Source: Brevundimonas aveniformis DSM 17977
GTDB taxonomy: Bacteria; Pseudomonadota; Alphaproteobacteria; Caulobacterales; Caulobacteraceae
DNA length: 64,000 nt
Assembly: GCF_000428765.1 (NCBI RefSeq)
Contig: NZ_AUAO01000002.1
Span: 1-64,000 of the forward strand
Direction: 5' to 3'
In this document: positions 21,391 through 30,564 of the stretch, piece by piece
How positions within the stretch are numbered: the first letter of the stretch is position 1
How the letters are laid out: every line of letters begins with the position of its first letter
Made by a program: the position numbers and the translations under genes
The notes under the pieces: model-generated
What the model saw: only the letters and a program-made list of their open reading frames with translations
What the model was told of the DNA's origin: nothing
Databases searched by the model: none

Positions 21391-23718
21391 ATGGCGTCGG
21401 CGACGGCGATTGTTCGGGATCGGCTGGTGGAGAGTTTCCGCCTGTTCTGGGATGCGCCCATGGCGCTGCGGCTGCGCGGCGGCGTGGTGGCGGCGACGGG
21501 GCTGTTCCTGCTGATCGCGTTTGCCTCCTATGACCCGGCGGACCCGAGCTGGAATGCCGCCTCGGCCACACCGGCAACCAACTGGCTGGGCGGGGCCGGG
21601 GCGATCTGGGCCGATGTCTGGATGCAGTCGGTGGGCCTCGCGGCCTGGCCGGCGGCGCTGTTCATTCTGTACCAGGGGATCCGGCGGGCGCTCGACAATG
21701 ACCCGATGAAGGACCGAGCGGTCAATCATCGGCGGTCACTGTACGCCCTGGGGGCGATCCTGATTCTGGCGGGGGTGCTGTCGACCTTGCCGCCGCCGGC
21801 AGCCTGGCCGCTGGGCAAGGGGCTGGGCGGGTTCTGGGGGTCGGGGCTGGCGGACGGTCTGGGCGGCTTCTTCAGCTGGCTGAGATTGCCGGCCCCGATG
21901 ATCTGGGCGGGGGTCGTCTATGGCCTCGGTTTTATGGCGCTGGCGGTGCCGGCTCTGGGCCTGACCGGTCAGGATCTGGACCGTGCCTCGGATTGGGCCC
22001 GTCGCCGTCGCCGGGGAACATCCGCGCCGGCGACTGCTCCGGCGGCGACAGTACGCAAGCCCCGCGCGAAGAGGGCCGCTGTCGAGATCGCCGAGCCGGA
22101 GGTTGCCGCCCCACAGCCGAGTGTACAGCCGCGTGTGGCCGATCCGAAGCCGGCCAAGGCTTCGGGGCGCGAGACGCGCGAAAATCAGGGCGCCTTCGCC
22201 TTTGTTCAGCCGGGCGGGTTCAAGCTGCCGGAGTTGAACATCCTGACCAAGGGCGACCGGCGCGCCAACAGCGTTGACGAACAGGCCCTGCTCCAGAACG
22301 CCCGGATGCTGGAAGGGGTGCTGGCCGAGTTCGGTGTGCGCGGCCAGATCGACCAGATCCGGCCCGGCCCGGTGGTGACCCTGTATGAGCTGTTGCCGGC
22401 ACCGGGCGTGAAGCACGCGCGTGTCGTGGCCCTGTCGGACGACATTGCGCGGTCGATGTCGGCGCGGGCGTGCCGGGTATCGGTGGTGCCGGGCAAGAAT
22501 GCCATCGGCATCGAGCTGCCGAATGCCAAGCGCGAGACGGTGTGGCTGCGCGACCTGCTGAGCGGTCAGGCCTATGAGAAGGCAGGCCATATCCTGCCGC
22601 TGGCGCTGGGGGAGACGATCGGCGGCGAGCCCTATGTGGCGGACCTGGCGCGGATGCCGCACCTGTTGATCGCGGGCACCACCGGCTCGGGCAAGTCGGT
22701 CGGGGTCAATGCGATGATCCTGTCGATCCTGTATCGCCTCAGCCCCGAGCAGTGCCGCTTCATCATGATCGACCCGAAGATGCTGGAGCTGTCGGTCTAT
22801 GACGGCATTCCGCACCTGCTGGCGCCGGTGGTGACCGACCCGAAGAAGGCGGTCGTGGCTCTGAAATGGACTGTGCGCGAGATGGAGGACCGGTACCGTC
22901 GGATGTCCAAGATCGGCGTGCGCAACATCGCCAGCTACAATGAGCGGGCGCATGAGGCCCTCAGCAAAGGCGAGCATTTCGAGCGCACGGTCCAGACCGG
23001 CTTCGACGAAAACCGGCGCCCGATCTATGAAAGTGAGAAGATCCGGCCCGAGCCCATGCCCTATCTGGTCGTGGTGATGGACGAGATGGCTGATCTGATG
23101 CTGGTGGCCGGCAAGGACGTGGAACAGGCGGTCCAGCGGCTGGCACAGATGGCACGGGCGGCTGGCATCCATCTGATCATGGCCACCCAGCGTCCGTCGG
23201 TGGACGTCATCACCGGCACCATCAAGGCCAACTTCCCGACCCGGATCAGCTTCCAGGTCACCTCCAAGATCGACAGCCGCACCATCCTGGGCGAGCAGGG
23301 GGCCGAGCAACTGCTGGGCCAGGGCGACATGCTCTATATGCCCGGCGGCGGGCGCGTGATGCGCCTGCACGGGCCGTTCGTGAAGGACGAGGAGGTCGAG
23401 GCCGTGGCCCGCTTCCTGCGTGACCAGGGTGAGCCGGACTATGTGCCGGACGTCACCGACGGCGGGGACGACGACGAGGGCGGCGCGGCCTTCGGCGAAG
23501 ACGGGGGCGGTTCGGGCGATGACCTCTACGACCAGGCCGTGGCCATCGTCACGCGGGACCGCAAGGCCTCAACCAGCTATGTTCAGCGTCGGCTGCAGAT
23601 CGGCTACAACCGTGCCGCCACCCTGATTGAGCGAATGGAGCAGGAAGGCGTCGTCAGCCCCGCCAACCATGCGGGCAAGCGTGATGTGCTGGCCGGACCG
23701 CCGCCGCCGGCACACTGA
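21391..23718 (+). CDS. ftsK: DNA translocase FtsK
   Basis: Septum-associated DNA pump that clears and resolves chromosome termini at division. 775 residues: four N-terminal membrane helices (about 25-190), a short Ala/Pro-rich linker (about 205-265), then the alpha-beta motor with Walker A GTTGSGKS (about 429-436), Walker [13 protein letters not shown] (about 560), and a C-terminal winged-helix gamma domain ([21 protein letters not shown]) that reads KOPS. ATG 21391 has GGGAG six bases upstream; a TTG at 21370 is less likely. Followed by lolA, as in Caulobacter relatives. Confidence 0.96.
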   Translation: MASATAIVRDRLVESFRLFWDAPMALRLRGGVVAATGLFLLIAFASYDPADPSWNAASATPATNWLGGAGAIWADVWMQSVGLAAWPAALFILYQGIRRALDNDPMKDRAVNHRRSLYALGAILILAGVLSTLPPPAAWPLGKGLGGFWGSGLADGLGGFFSWLRLPAPMIWAGVVYGLGFMALAVPALGLTGQDLDRASDWARRRRRGTSAPATAPAATVRKPRAKRAAVEIAEPEVAAPQPSVQPRVADPKPAKASGRETRENQGAFAFVQPGGFKLPELNILTKGDRRANSVDEQALLQNARMLEGVLAEFGVRGQIDQIRPGPVVTLYELLPAPGVKHARVVALSDDIARSMSARACRVSVVPGKNAIGIELPNAKRETVWLRDLLSGQAYEKAGHILPLALGETIGGEPYVADLARMPHLLIAGTTGSGKSVGVNAMILSILYRLSPEQCRFIMIDPKMLELSVYDGIPHLLAPVVTDPKKAVVALKWTVREMEDRYRRMSKIGVRNIASYNERAHEALSKGEHFERTVQTGFDENRRPIYESEKIRPEPMPYLVVVMDEMADLMLVAGKDVEQAVQRLAQMARAAGIHLIMATQRPSVDVITGTIKANFPTRISFQVTSKIDSRTILGEQGAEQLLGQGDMLYMPGGGRVMRLHGPFVKDEEVEAVARFLRDQGEPDYVPDVTDGGDDDEGGAAFGEDGGGSGDDLYDQAVAIVTRDRKASTSYVQRRLQIGYNRAATLIERMEQEGVVSPANHAGKRDVLAGPPPPAH

Positions 23719-23847
23719 GTAAGGCGGGAGCTGACATAGCCCTCCAACCTGAACGCCGCTTCATCGGGGTGCCGGACAATCGCCATGAGGAAGCCCTTGC
23801 GGCGTCATGGCGGATCGCTAGAGACGGGGTCGAAAGGAGATCAGACC

Positions 23848-24468
23848 ATGAGCCTGACCCGACGAAACCTTCTAGGCGCGACCGGAGCCCTGACCGCTCT
23901 GGCTGTGGCCGGACCCGTTCTGGCCCAGACCGAACTGACGGCTGAGCAGCGCAGGCTGGTCGAGCGGGCCCAGACCTATATGAGCACCCTGCGCTCGGTG
24001 CGCGGGCGGTTCGTCGAGACGGGGCCACGTGGCCAGCGGTCGCAAGGGGCCTTCTATCTGCGCCGTCCGGGCCGGATGCGGTTTGAATATGACGCCCCTT
24101 CGCGACTGGTCGTCGTGGCGGACGGCGCTTTCATCCACCGCTGGGATCCGCGCCTGGAGGTCTATCAGCGCCTGCCGACCAACCAGACGCCGCTGAGCCT
24201 GTTGCTGGACAACAGTGCCGGCTTTTCAAATCGCTACATTCGCATCGAGGAGGTGGCGGCAACCTCGGACGGGTGCCAGATCCGGTTGCGTGATGCCCGG
24301 CGTCCGCGCGAGGGCTCCCTGACGCTGGTGTTTGGAGGCAGCACCTATCGTCTGCGCGAATGGACGGTGCGCGATGCCCAAGGGTCCGCCACCCGCGTCC
24401 AGCTGGCAACCATTACGCCGGTGTCGAATCTGGCGGACGCCCTGTTCCGCAACCCCCGACCTTCGTGA
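23848..24468 (+). CDS. lolA: Outer-membrane lipoprotein carrier protein
   Basis: Periplasmic chaperone that moves lipoproteins from LolCDE to the outer membrane. 206 residues with a twin-arginine-looking leader (LTRRNLLGATGAL) cleaved near LAQ-T. The LolA fold is shown by MSTLRSVRGRFVET, GAFYLRRPGRMRFEYDAPSRLVVVADG and the LPTNQTPLSLLL loop. ATG 23848 follows AAAGGAG; the longer frame from 23785 lacks a ribosome site. No LolB is adjacent. Confidence 0.92.
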   Translation: MSLTRRNLLGATGALTALAVAGPVLAQTELTAEQRRLVERAQTYMSTLRSVRGRFVETGPRGQRSQGAFYLRRPGRMRFEYDAPSRLVVVADGAFIHRWDPRLEVYQRLPTNQTPLSLLLDNSAGFSNRYIRIEEVAATSDGCQIRLRDARRPREGSLTLVFGGSTYRLREWTVRDAQGSATRVQLATITPVSNLADALFRNPRPS

Positions 24469-24505
24469 CTTTTTCGCTACGAAGGCGGGGCGTTCGGCGG
24501 CCGTG

Positions 24506-24533
24506 TTGACTTTTCCCTTGTCAGTGGCATAAT
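24506..24533 (+). promoter_or_regulatory. Strong sigma-70-type promoter between lolA and xth
   Basis: TTGACT (24506-24511), a 16-bp spacer and CATAAT (24528-24533) each match the consensus hexamers at five of six positions. This would start transcription near 24540, at the base of the first hairpin of the candidate RNA. Confidence 0.7.
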
Positions 24534-24539
24534 CATCAC

Positions 24540-24651
24540 AGACATCGAGCGGCGGTTCGGTGTCTCGTCGTCGGCAAGTCCCCTCCCGATGGCGCGTGAG
24601 AGACGACCCCCTCCGGCGCCCGGCTTGGTTTCCCGAGCCGGGCGCATTTTC
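24540..24651 (+). ncRNA. Candidate trans-acting small RNA with intrinsic terminator
   Basis: An RNA of about 111 nt is predicted between the promoter above and a strong terminator. It has a 5' hairpin with an 8-bp stem (24541-24548 with 24557-24564, one internal G-U pair), a middle region with single-stranded CCCCTCCC (24580-24587) and CCCCCTCC (24607-24614), and a terminator of 10 perfect base pairs (24616-24625 with 24636-24645) followed by ATTTTCTGTT. The C-rich runs complement Shine-Dalgarno sequences, as in several known alphaproteobacterial riboregulators. It could instead be an attenuator leader of xth, whose ATG is only 15 bp beyond. I cannot assign it to a named RNA family. Confidence 0.65.
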
Positions 24652-24666
24652 TGTTAAACGGGGTGC

Positions 24667-25461
24667 ATGCTGAGAATCGCGACCTGGAACATCAACTCGG
24701 TCCGCCTACGGGCGGATCAGGTGCAACGCTTCGTCACCGAACAGGCCCCGGACGTTCTGTGCCTGCAGGAGATCAAGTGCCAGACGGCGGAGTTCCCGTC
24801 CGCCGCCTTCAAGGCGGTGGGGATGCCGTACCTGCGGATCAGCGGTCAGAAAGGCTGGCACGGGGTGGCCATCGCCTCGCGCTACCCGATCACCGATGTG
24901 CCGGTCGTCAATGCCTGCCGAGAGGGCCATGCGCGCTGCGTGTCGGCCCAGGTTCAGGGAATCGAGATCCAGAATTTCTACATCCCCGCCGGCGGCGATG
25001 TGGCGGACCGGGAGCTGAACCCCAAGTTTGACCACAAGCTGGACTTCTATGAGGCCCTGACGCGCGAGATGGCGGCAAGGGACAAGCAGGCACCGCTGGT
25101 GCTGGCGGGGGATTTCAATATCGCGCCGGGCGAGAACGACGTCTGGAACCACCGCTATATGTCCAAGATCGTCAGCCACACGCCGATCGAGGTGGAGACA
25201 CTTCGGCGGCTACAGGCGGCGGGCGATTTCGCCGATGTGCTGCGCGACCAGATCCCCGAGCCGACCAAGCTGGCCAGCTGGTGGAGCTATCGCGCCCAGG
25301 ATTTCAGGAAGTCGAACCGGGGCCTCAGGCTGGACCACATCTGGACCTCACCGGGCCTGACGCCGCGGGTGATTGCGGGGTCCGCCAAGATCCACGAGGA
25401 TTGCCGCGCCTGGGAGCGTCCGAGTGACCACGCGCCGGTGACGGTGGATGTGGAGAGCTAG
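24667..25461 (+). CDS. xth: Exodeoxyribonuclease III
   Basis: AP endonuclease/3'-5' exonuclease for base-excision repair. 264 residues with TWNINSVRLR, the metal ligand in CLQEIKCQ, GWHGVAIASR, LAGDFNIAPGENDVW, RLDHIWTSP and the C-terminal SDHAPV. The ATG follows the terminator of the candidate RNA by 15 bp with AACGGGG as ribosome site, so its own promoter is unclear and it may rely on readthrough. The end overlaps the convergent vapC by 4 bp. Confidence 0.95.
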   Translation: MLRIATWNINSVRLRADQVQRFVTEQAPDVLCLQEIKCQTAEFPSAAFKAVGMPYLRISGQKGWHGVAIASRYPITDVPVVNACREGHARCVSAQVQGIEIQNFYIPAGGDVADRELNPKFDHKLDFYEALTREMAARDKQAPLVLAGDFNIAPGENDVWNHRYMSKIVSHTPIEVETLRRLQAAGDFADVLRDQIPEPTKLASWWSYRAQDFRKSNRGLRLDHIWTSPGLTPRVIAGSAKIHEDCRAWERPSDHAPVTVDVES

Positions 25462-25883
25462 CAGGCGATAGCGCTGATGTGGCCGGCGGCGGCATAGTCG
25501 AGCAGTGGTCGGTCACGCGTGACAAGCCGGTAGCCATAGGCGCGTGCCGTGGCGGCCAGGATACGGTCCGCTGGATCACGCAAGCGGGCATCCTCCAGCT
25601 GCGTCGATTCGACGAGAACGCTGGGCGGGAGATCGGCCAGGCCGATCCCTGCTTCCAGAGCGCTCTCGAACCAACGCAAAGGCGGCGCGGAGAGCACGAT
25701 GCGTCCTTTCGCGACGAGCATCCCGATTTCCCAAGCCGTGATCGGCGAGAGGAATGCGCTTCCAGGCTCGGCCTGCGCTTCCTGGAGGGCTGTCTCCGCT
25801 TCGGGTCGCAGATGGGCGCCACGGTCCATCAAAAGCACCGCGCAGGTATCCAGAAGGAGCGGTCTCAACGCTCGGCGTCCCAC
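25458..25883 (-). CDS. vapC: PIN-domain VapC-type toxin
   Basis: 141-residue PIN-domain ribonuclease, the toxin of a type II system. Acidic active-site residues are in LLLDTCAVL (Asp12), SPITAWEIGML (Glu), DPADRILAATA (Asp) and VTRDRPLLDY (Asp). It starts at GTG 25883, overlapping the upstream antitoxin by 19 bp; TTG 25868, which overlaps the antitoxin stop as TTGA, would give a more typical N-terminus. VapC toxins usually cleave tRNA or 23S rRNA. Confidence 0.88.
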   Translation of the reverse strand: MGRRALRPLLLDTCAVLLMDRGAHLRPEAETALQEAQAEPGSAFLSPITAWEIGMLVAKGRIVLSAPPLRWFESALEAGIGLADLPPSVLVESTQLEDARLRDPADRILAATARAYGYRLVTRDRPLLDYAAAGHISAIAC

Positions 25884-26284
25884 ACTTCTCCCGTAGGTTC
25901 AGTGATATCGACACCCTCGGGGATGGTGACGGTTCCCGCCATTTTCGTTCGGAATCGATCAAGCCAACCAACTCGCGCAGCGGAAGGGTTCACCGGAGCC
26001 TGGGCAGAGCGAGCTGGTGGCGCGGGAGGTGGAGCAGCCTTTCCCGACCGCCGAAACACCACCCGCCGCGAGGCCAGGTCGACCCGCTCCGTAATGAACC
26101 CTGCCGACAGCCACGACTTGGTCATGACGTTATTGGAGGGATTGTTGCTCCACCAGGCCCGATGACGCGCGGCAGCGGGGGGCAGGGGCGCTCCAATCAC
26201 TTCTTCGATGTCGGCGAAGGACAGAGGGATTTCAGTCTCCCGCCGGCCCCGCAGGAAGTGTTCCAGTGGCTCATACTTGGCCAC
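25865..26284 (-). CDS. Putative VapC antitoxin with DUF7662-like N-terminus
   Basis: 139 residues in two parts. Residues 1-80 (KYEPLEHFLRG, LSFADIEEVIGAPLP, HRAWWSNNPSN, WLSAGF, VDLASRRVVFRR) look like the compact DNA-binding-like DUF7662 module. After a Pro/Ala linker, the last 25 residues (GTVTIPEGVDITEPTGEVWDAER) resemble the toxin-wrapping tails of Phd/AbrB-type antitoxins. GTG 26284 with AGGAGAG upstream is chosen. It overlaps vapC and lies behind a palindromic operator-like site. The antitoxin role is inferred from position and tail. Confidence 0.65.
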   Translation of the reverse strand: MAKYEPLEHFLRGRRETEIPLSFADIEEVIGAPLPPAAARHRAWWSNNPSNNVMTKSWLSAGFITERVDLASRRVVFRRSGKAAPPPAPPARSAQAPVNPSAARVGWLDRFRTKMAGTVTIPEGVDITEPTGEVWDAER

Positions 26285-26311
26285 GACGCTCTCCTGAAAA
26301 CGTAGGTGTAT

Positions 26312-26345
26312 TGTGTGGATACACACATAGATGCGACTTGGTCAA
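26312..26345 (-). promoter_or_regulatory. Promoter and palindromic operator of the toxin-antitoxin pair
   Basis: TGTGTG-GATA-CACACA (26312-26327) is a perfect 6-bp inverted repeat 28 bp upstream of the antitoxin start. On the minus strand it overlaps a weak -10 (TATCCA, 26321-26316) placed 18 bp from a -35 TTGACC (26345-26340). This suits autorepression by the antitoxin complex. Confidence 0.55.
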
Positions 26346-26368
26346 TGCCTTGAGACGCTTTGTCAAAG

Positions 26369-26560
26369 CTAGAGCTTGCGCGCCTCGTCCGGGAGCATGA
26401 TGGGGACGCCGTCGCGGATCGGATAGGCCAGCTTGGCCCCCTTGGAGATCAGCTCGCCGGCCTCACGATCCCAGGTCAGCGGACCCTTGGTCACCGGACA
26501 GACCAGGATTTCCAGAAGCCGGGGATCAACAGCCGGGGGCATGGAGAAATCGTCGCTCAT
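26369..26560 (-). CDS. Trm112 family protein
   Basis: 63-residue Trm112/YcaR-like small protein with [26 protein letters not shown] and [17 protein letters not shown]. Only one of the usual zinc cysteines (VCPVTKG) is present, common in bacterial forms. These act as partners or activators of methyltransferases. ATG 26560 follows GAGGGG. It follows the LON-domain gene on the same strand, overlapping none. Confidence 0.88.
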   Translation of the reverse strand: MSDDFSMPPAVDPRLLEILVCPVTKGPLTWDREAGELISKGAKLAYPIRDGVPIMLPDEARKL

Positions 26561-26567
26561 AGACCCC

Positions 26568-27230
26568 TCATTGCATGGAAGGGGGCTCGCCGTCATCCGG
26601 GTCGAGCGCGGTGTCAATTTCAAGAACGGCCATGAGCGCTTCGGCGCGGGCCTCCAGCGACGGTGATTCCAGCAGCAGCTGTTTGGACGCCGGCTCGAAC
26701 GGCAGGGCGATGGACAGGCTGTTGATCAGCGGCTCATCCGGTGCCTGTTCGGCGGTGTCCCAGTCGATTTCGAGCTGGCGCCGGCGCAGATAGGTGGTCA
26801 GGGCGCGGATCAGGCGGTCCCGGTCAAAACCGTCCAGATCGACCGGCTCGAGCGAGAGGTCGTCCTCATAGGGGCCATAGTCCAGGCGGAACTGACGATA
26901 GGGCGACTGGACGGCCAGTTCCGACGCCAGCCGAGCCCGGCACAGGCCGGTCAGGGTAATCAGATAGCGACCGTCCGACGTCTCGGAGAAGCCGGTGATC
27001 TTGCCGACGCAGCCGACGGACGCGAGATCCGGTCGTACCGAGGTGCCACCCGCAGTCTGAACCATAGCAATCAGACGATCACCGGCCATGGCGTCATCGA
27101 CCATGTTCAGATAGCGCGGCTCAAAGACGTTCAGCGGAAGCTGGGCACGCGGCAACAGGATGACCCCGGACAGGGGAAAGACCGGAACGATTTCCGATAG
27201 ATCTGAAATCCGGGTCGCGCCGCGCGGCAT
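26568..27230 (-). CDS. LON peptidase substrate-binding domain protein
   Basis: 220 residues consisting of a Lon N-terminal (PUA-like) domain without ATPase or protease domains. Landmarks are [44 protein letters not shown] and a C-terminal helical bundle ([21 protein letters not shown]). ATG 27230 after AAAGGA is preferred over the open extension to 27317. The gene lies between the thioredoxin gene and trm112 on the same strand, a frequent alphaproteobacterial arrangement. The function of stand-alone LON domains is uncertain. Confidence 0.9.
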   Translation of the reverse strand: MPRGATRISDLSEIVPVFPLSGVILLPRAQLPLNVFEPRYLNMVDDAMAGDRLIAMVQTAGGTSVRPDLASVGCVGKITGFSETSDGRYLITLTGLCRARLASELAVQSPYRQFRLDYGPYEDDLSLEPVDLDGFDRDRLIRALTTYLRRRQLEIDWDTAEQAPDEPLINSLSIALPFEPASKQLLLESPSLEARAEALMAVLEIDTALDPDDGEPPSMQ

Positions 27231-27243
27231 TCGTCCTTTCCGA

Positions 27244-28137
27244 TCATGCAAAGAGGATGGAGGACAGCTTACGTCGACCGTTGCGCGCCACATCGGAATT
27301 CGTGCCGGCCGCATCAAACACCGTCAGAAGCTGCTTGCGAGCGGCCTGATCGTTCCAGTCGCGGTCCGCTGCGACGATGGCCAGGAGCTGGTCAGCGGCC
27401 TGATCGAACCGACCCGAGGCGGCGAAGGCACCCGCAAGGTCAAAGCGCGCCTGGAGATCGGCGGGGTCGGCCTTGACCCGGGCCTCCAGATCCGAGGTGT
27501 CCGCCGGTGCCTCCGACGCGAGATCGAGCGCGGCGCGCACGCCCAGAACGTCGGCGTCCTTGGAATCCGGTCTGGCCATGGCGATCGTCTGGCGGGCCTG
27601 TTCGGCATCGCCGCCGTTCAGATAGACCCGCGCCATGCCGGCGATGGCCTTGTCGTTGTCCGGCTGCATCTGGAGCACCTGGGCATAGGCCTGAGCGGCC
27701 CCGCCGAGGTCGTCGACCTTGAGCGATTCCGCGCCCATCGACAGCAACTGATCTATGTCGCTTTCGCCCGAAGCCCCGCCGGTCAGGCGATCGATGAAGG
27801 CCTTGATCTGGCTCTCGGGGACTGCACCCTGAAAACCGTCGACCGGCTGGCCGTTAACGAAGCCATAGACGGTGGGGATCGACTGGACCCGGAGCTGGCC
27901 CGCATAGGCGGGGTTCTTGTCGACGTCGATCTTGACCATCTTGACCGCGCCACGGGCGGCGCGGACGGCCTGTTCGAGCATCGGTCCCAGCGTCCGGCAA
28001 GGGCCGCACCAGGTGGCCCAGAAGTCGACGATCACCGGCTGGACCTTCGAGGCCTCGACCACATCGGCCATGAAGGTAGCGTCGGAGCCTTCCTTGATAA
28101 GGTCTTCGGGCGGGGCGGTGGTCGGGTCGGAGAACAT
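27244..28137 (-). CDS. Thioredoxin-TPR protein (CnoX/YbbN-like)
   Basis: 297 residues: a thioredoxin domain (about 20-120) with an intact WCGPC redox site, followed by TPR-like helical repeats. This is the architecture of CnoX/YbbN, a chaperedoxin that holds unfolded clients and passes them to GroEL or DnaK. The Escherichia coli protein lacks a CxxC, while this one retains it, so it is probably redox-active. ATG 28137 is preferred over the upstream extension, with a weak AGGAT ribosome site. Confidence 0.88.
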   Translation of the reverse strand: MFSDPTTAPPEDLIKEGSDATFMADVVEASKVQPVIVDFWATWCGPCRTLGPMLEQAVRAARGAVKMVKIDVDKNPAYAGQLRVQSIPTVYGFVNGQPVDGFQGAVPESQIKAFIDRLTGGASGESDIDQLLSMGAESLKVDDLGGAAQAYAQVLQMQPDNDKAIAGMARVYLNGGDAEQARQTIAMARPDSKDADVLGVRAALDLASEAPADTSDLEARVKADPADLQARFDLAGAFAASGRFDQAADQLLAIVAADRDWNDQAARKQLLTVFDAAGTNSDVARNGRRKLSSILFA

Positions 28138-28279
28138 GGTCGATCCTGAGGGCTTGGCTGCAAGTGTAACGAACAACGGCCAAGATGGTCGCGCGGACGC
28201 GCCGCTGCAATGTGTCGAATGGTGGCGCGTGCGGTTTGTTCGGCCTAAATAGCGGCGCGCAAAGACAAAGGTCGAGAGC

Positions 28280-30343
28280 TTGGCCCAGACCCATCCGTTC
28301 TTTTCACCCGCTAGCCACGGCTTCGTGCGCGTGGCGGCGGCAACGCCGGTGGTTCACATCGCCGACCCCAAGGCCAATGCTGCCGAGCACGTCGCCCTGA
28401 TTGAACAGGCGGCGGCGCGGGGCTGTGATCTGATCGTGTTCCCGGAGCTGAGCCTGAGCGGCTATGCGCTCGACGATCTGCTGATGCAGGATGCGTTGCT
28501 GGACGCAGCTGAGGCGGCGCTGTTGTGGGTGGCCGAGGCGACGGCCGCGGCAGGAGTTGTGGCCGTGGTCGGGGTGCCGCTCAGACTGGGCGAGGCGCTC
28601 TACAATACGGCGGCGGTGATGCAGGGTGGGATCATTCTGGGTGTCGTGCCCAAGACCTACCTTCCGAACTATCGGGAATATTACGAGAAACGCTGGTTCC
28701 AGCCGGGCGGAGATCTGCTGGCCGATCTGGAGAGCTTCGAGCTCGGCGGCGAGGCCGTGCCGTTCGGGGGGGATCTGTTGTTCGAGGCCGAAGACCGCCC
28801 CGGCTTCGTCTTCGGGGTGGAGATCTGCGAGGACTACTGGGCACCGATGCCGCCGTCGATCCGGCAGTCGCTGGCCGGTGCGCGCATCCTGTTGAACCTG
28901 TCGGCGTCCAATGTGCTGGTCGGCAAGTCGCGGAACCGGGCCATGCTGTGCTCGGCGCAGTCGGCGCGAACCATGTCCGCCTATGTGTTCAGCGCCTCAG
29001 GCTGGGGAGAATCGACCACCGACCTGGCCTGGGACGGACAGTCGACCATCCACGAGCTGGGCGCGCTCCTGGCCGACAATGAGCGGTTTTCCATGGAGAA
29101 CCACCTGACGGTGGTGGATGTCGATGTCGCCATGCTGGGTGCCGAGCGGCGACGGACCGGCACCTTTGGCGACTGTGCCCGTCGAGAGCTGGAAGGCCAT
29201 GAGTTTCAGACGGTGATGTTCGAGGCCGGGGAGCGCGATCAGGGCGCTCTGATCCGCCCGCTGGACCGATTCCCCTTCGTTCCGGACGATCCCGAGCGGC
29301 TGGATCAAGACTGCTATGAGGCCTTCAACATCCAGGTTCAGGGCCTGATGCGACGGCTGGAGGCGACGGGCCTTGAGAAGGTGGTCATCGGGGTGTCAGG
29401 TGGGCTGGATTCGACCCAGGCCCTGTTGGTGGCGTGCCGGGCATTCGACCGGCTGGAGCTGCCGCGCTCGAATATTCTTGCATATACAATGCCGGGGTTT
29501 GCGACCTCCGATGGGACGAAGTCAAACGCCTGGGCGCTGATGACGGCACTGGGCGTTTCGGCGGCGGAGGTCGACATCCGACCGACCGCGGAGCTGATGC
29601 TGAAAGAGATGGATCATCCCGTTTCACGGGGCGAGGCGGTCCACGACATAACCTTTGAGAATGTTCAGGCGGGCTTGCGCACCGACTATCTGTTCCGGCT
29701 GGCCAACCAGAACGGCGGGCTGGTGATCGGGACCGGTGACCTGTCGGAGCTGGCGCTGGGCTGGGCCACCTATGGCGTCGGCGACCAGATGAGCCACTAC
29801 AACGTCAATGCCGGCGTGGCCAAGACGCTGATCCGGCACCTGATCCGCTGGGTGGCCGAGCGCGAAGACGTGGGCGGCCAGGCCGCGCCGACCTTGCAGG
29901 CGATCCTCAAGACCGAAATCACGCCCGAGCTGGTGCCGCCGCGCGACGGCCAGGTCCAGTCGACCGAGGCGACGGTCGGCCCCTATCCGTTGAACGACTT
30001 CTTCCTGTTCCACATCACCCGCTTCGGCATGGCACCGTCCAAGGTGGCCTATCTGGCCTATGCGGCGTGGAAGGACCGGACGAAGGGCGAGTGGCCGTCG
30101 GGCACGCCTGAAGATGAGAAGGTCGAATACGACCTGGCGACCATCCGGCACTGGCTGCGTAAATTCCTCATCCGCTTCTTCCAGACCAGCCAGTTCAAAC
30201 GCTCGGCCATGCCCAATGGGCCGAAGGTGGTGACGGGCGGGAGCCTGTCTCCGCGTGGGGACTGGCGGGCACCGTCCGATGCGACGGCGCAGGTGTGGCT
30301 GGACGAGCTGGACGCGAACGTGCCGGACGGAGGGCAGATATGA
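28280..30343 (+). CDS. nadE: Glutamine-dependent NAD+ synthetase
   Basis: Last step of NAD synthesis, amidating deamido-NAD with ammonia channelled from glutamine. 687 residues: an N-terminal nitrilase-type glutaminase with Glu56 (FPELSLSGY), Lys125 (VPKTYLPNY) and Cys183 (GVEICEDYW), then a synthetase domain with the PP-loop SGGLDSTQ (about 371-378) and GTGDLSELALGW. Length matches the large Mycobacterium-type enzyme. It starts at TTG 28280 with a weak GAGAG ribosome site. Its stop overlaps the next gene (ATGA). Confidence 0.95.
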   Translation: MAQTHPFFSPASHGFVRVAAATPVVHIADPKANAAEHVALIEQAAARGCDLIVFPELSLSGYALDDLLMQDALLDAAEAALLWVAEATAAAGVVAVVGVPLRLGEALYNTAAVMQGGIILGVVPKTYLPNYREYYEKRWFQPGGDLLADLESFELGGEAVPFGGDLLFEAEDRPGFVFGVEICEDYWAPMPPSIRQSLAGARILLNLSASNVLVGKSRNRAMLCSAQSARTMSAYVFSASGWGESTTDLAWDGQSTIHELGALLADNERFSMENHLTVVDVDVAMLGAERRRTGTFGDCARRELEGHEFQTVMFEAGERDQGALIRPLDRFPFVPDDPERLDQDCYEAFNIQVQGLMRRLEATGLEKVVIGVSGGLDSTQALLVACRAFDRLELPRSNILAYTMPGFATSDGTKSNAWALMTALGVSAAEVDIRPTAELMLKEMDHPVSRGEAVHDITFENVQAGLRTDYLFRLANQNGGLVIGTGDLSELALGWATYGVGDQMSHYNVNAGVAKTLIRHLIRWVAEREDVGGQAAPTLQAILKTEITPELVPPRDGQVQSTEATVGPYPLNDFFLFHITRFGMAPSKVAYLAYAAWKDRTKGEWPSGTPEDEKVEYDLATIRHWLRKFLIRFFQTSQFKRSAMPNGPKVVTGGSLSPRGDWRAPSDATAQVWLDELDANVPDGGQI

Positions 30344-30564
30344 CGGATGATCCCACCAAGGACGCCAACGGCAACATCCTGTCGTCGGGCGACAATGTGA
30401 CCTTGATCAAGGACCTCAAGGTCAAGGGCTCTGGAGGGGTGACGCTCAAGCGCGGCACCCTGGTGAAGAATATCCGCCTGACCAGTGATCCCGACGAGAT
30501 CGAGGCCAATGTCGAAAAAGTGCGCGGCCTGGTCCTGCGGACCGAGTTCGTCAAGAAGGCTTAA
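30340..30564 (+). CDS. PhnA/YjdM C-terminal domain protein
   Basis: 74 residues matching the C-terminal domain of YjdM (formerly PhnA): DANGNILSSGDNVTLIKDLKVKG, LKRGTLVKNIRL and LRTEFVKKA. The N-terminal zinc ribbon of the E. coli protein is absent, as in many alphaproteobacterial versions. ATG 30340 overlaps the nadE stop. Despite the old name, a role in phosphonate metabolism is not established. Confidence 0.88.
   Translation: MTDDPTKDANGNILSSGDNVTLIKDLKVKGSGGVTLKRGTLVKNIRLTSDPDEIEANVEKVRGLVLRTEFVKKA

Noticed and set aside
21736-23370. Minus-strand open frame of 544 codons
   Set aside because: It is a shadow of ftsK; the sequence is His/Gln/Arg-rich with no domain.
24540-24651. 6S RNA or SRP RNA
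   Set aside because: It lacks the long closing helix with central bubble of 6S and the GGAA-type loops of SRP RNA; the C-rich loops fit neither.
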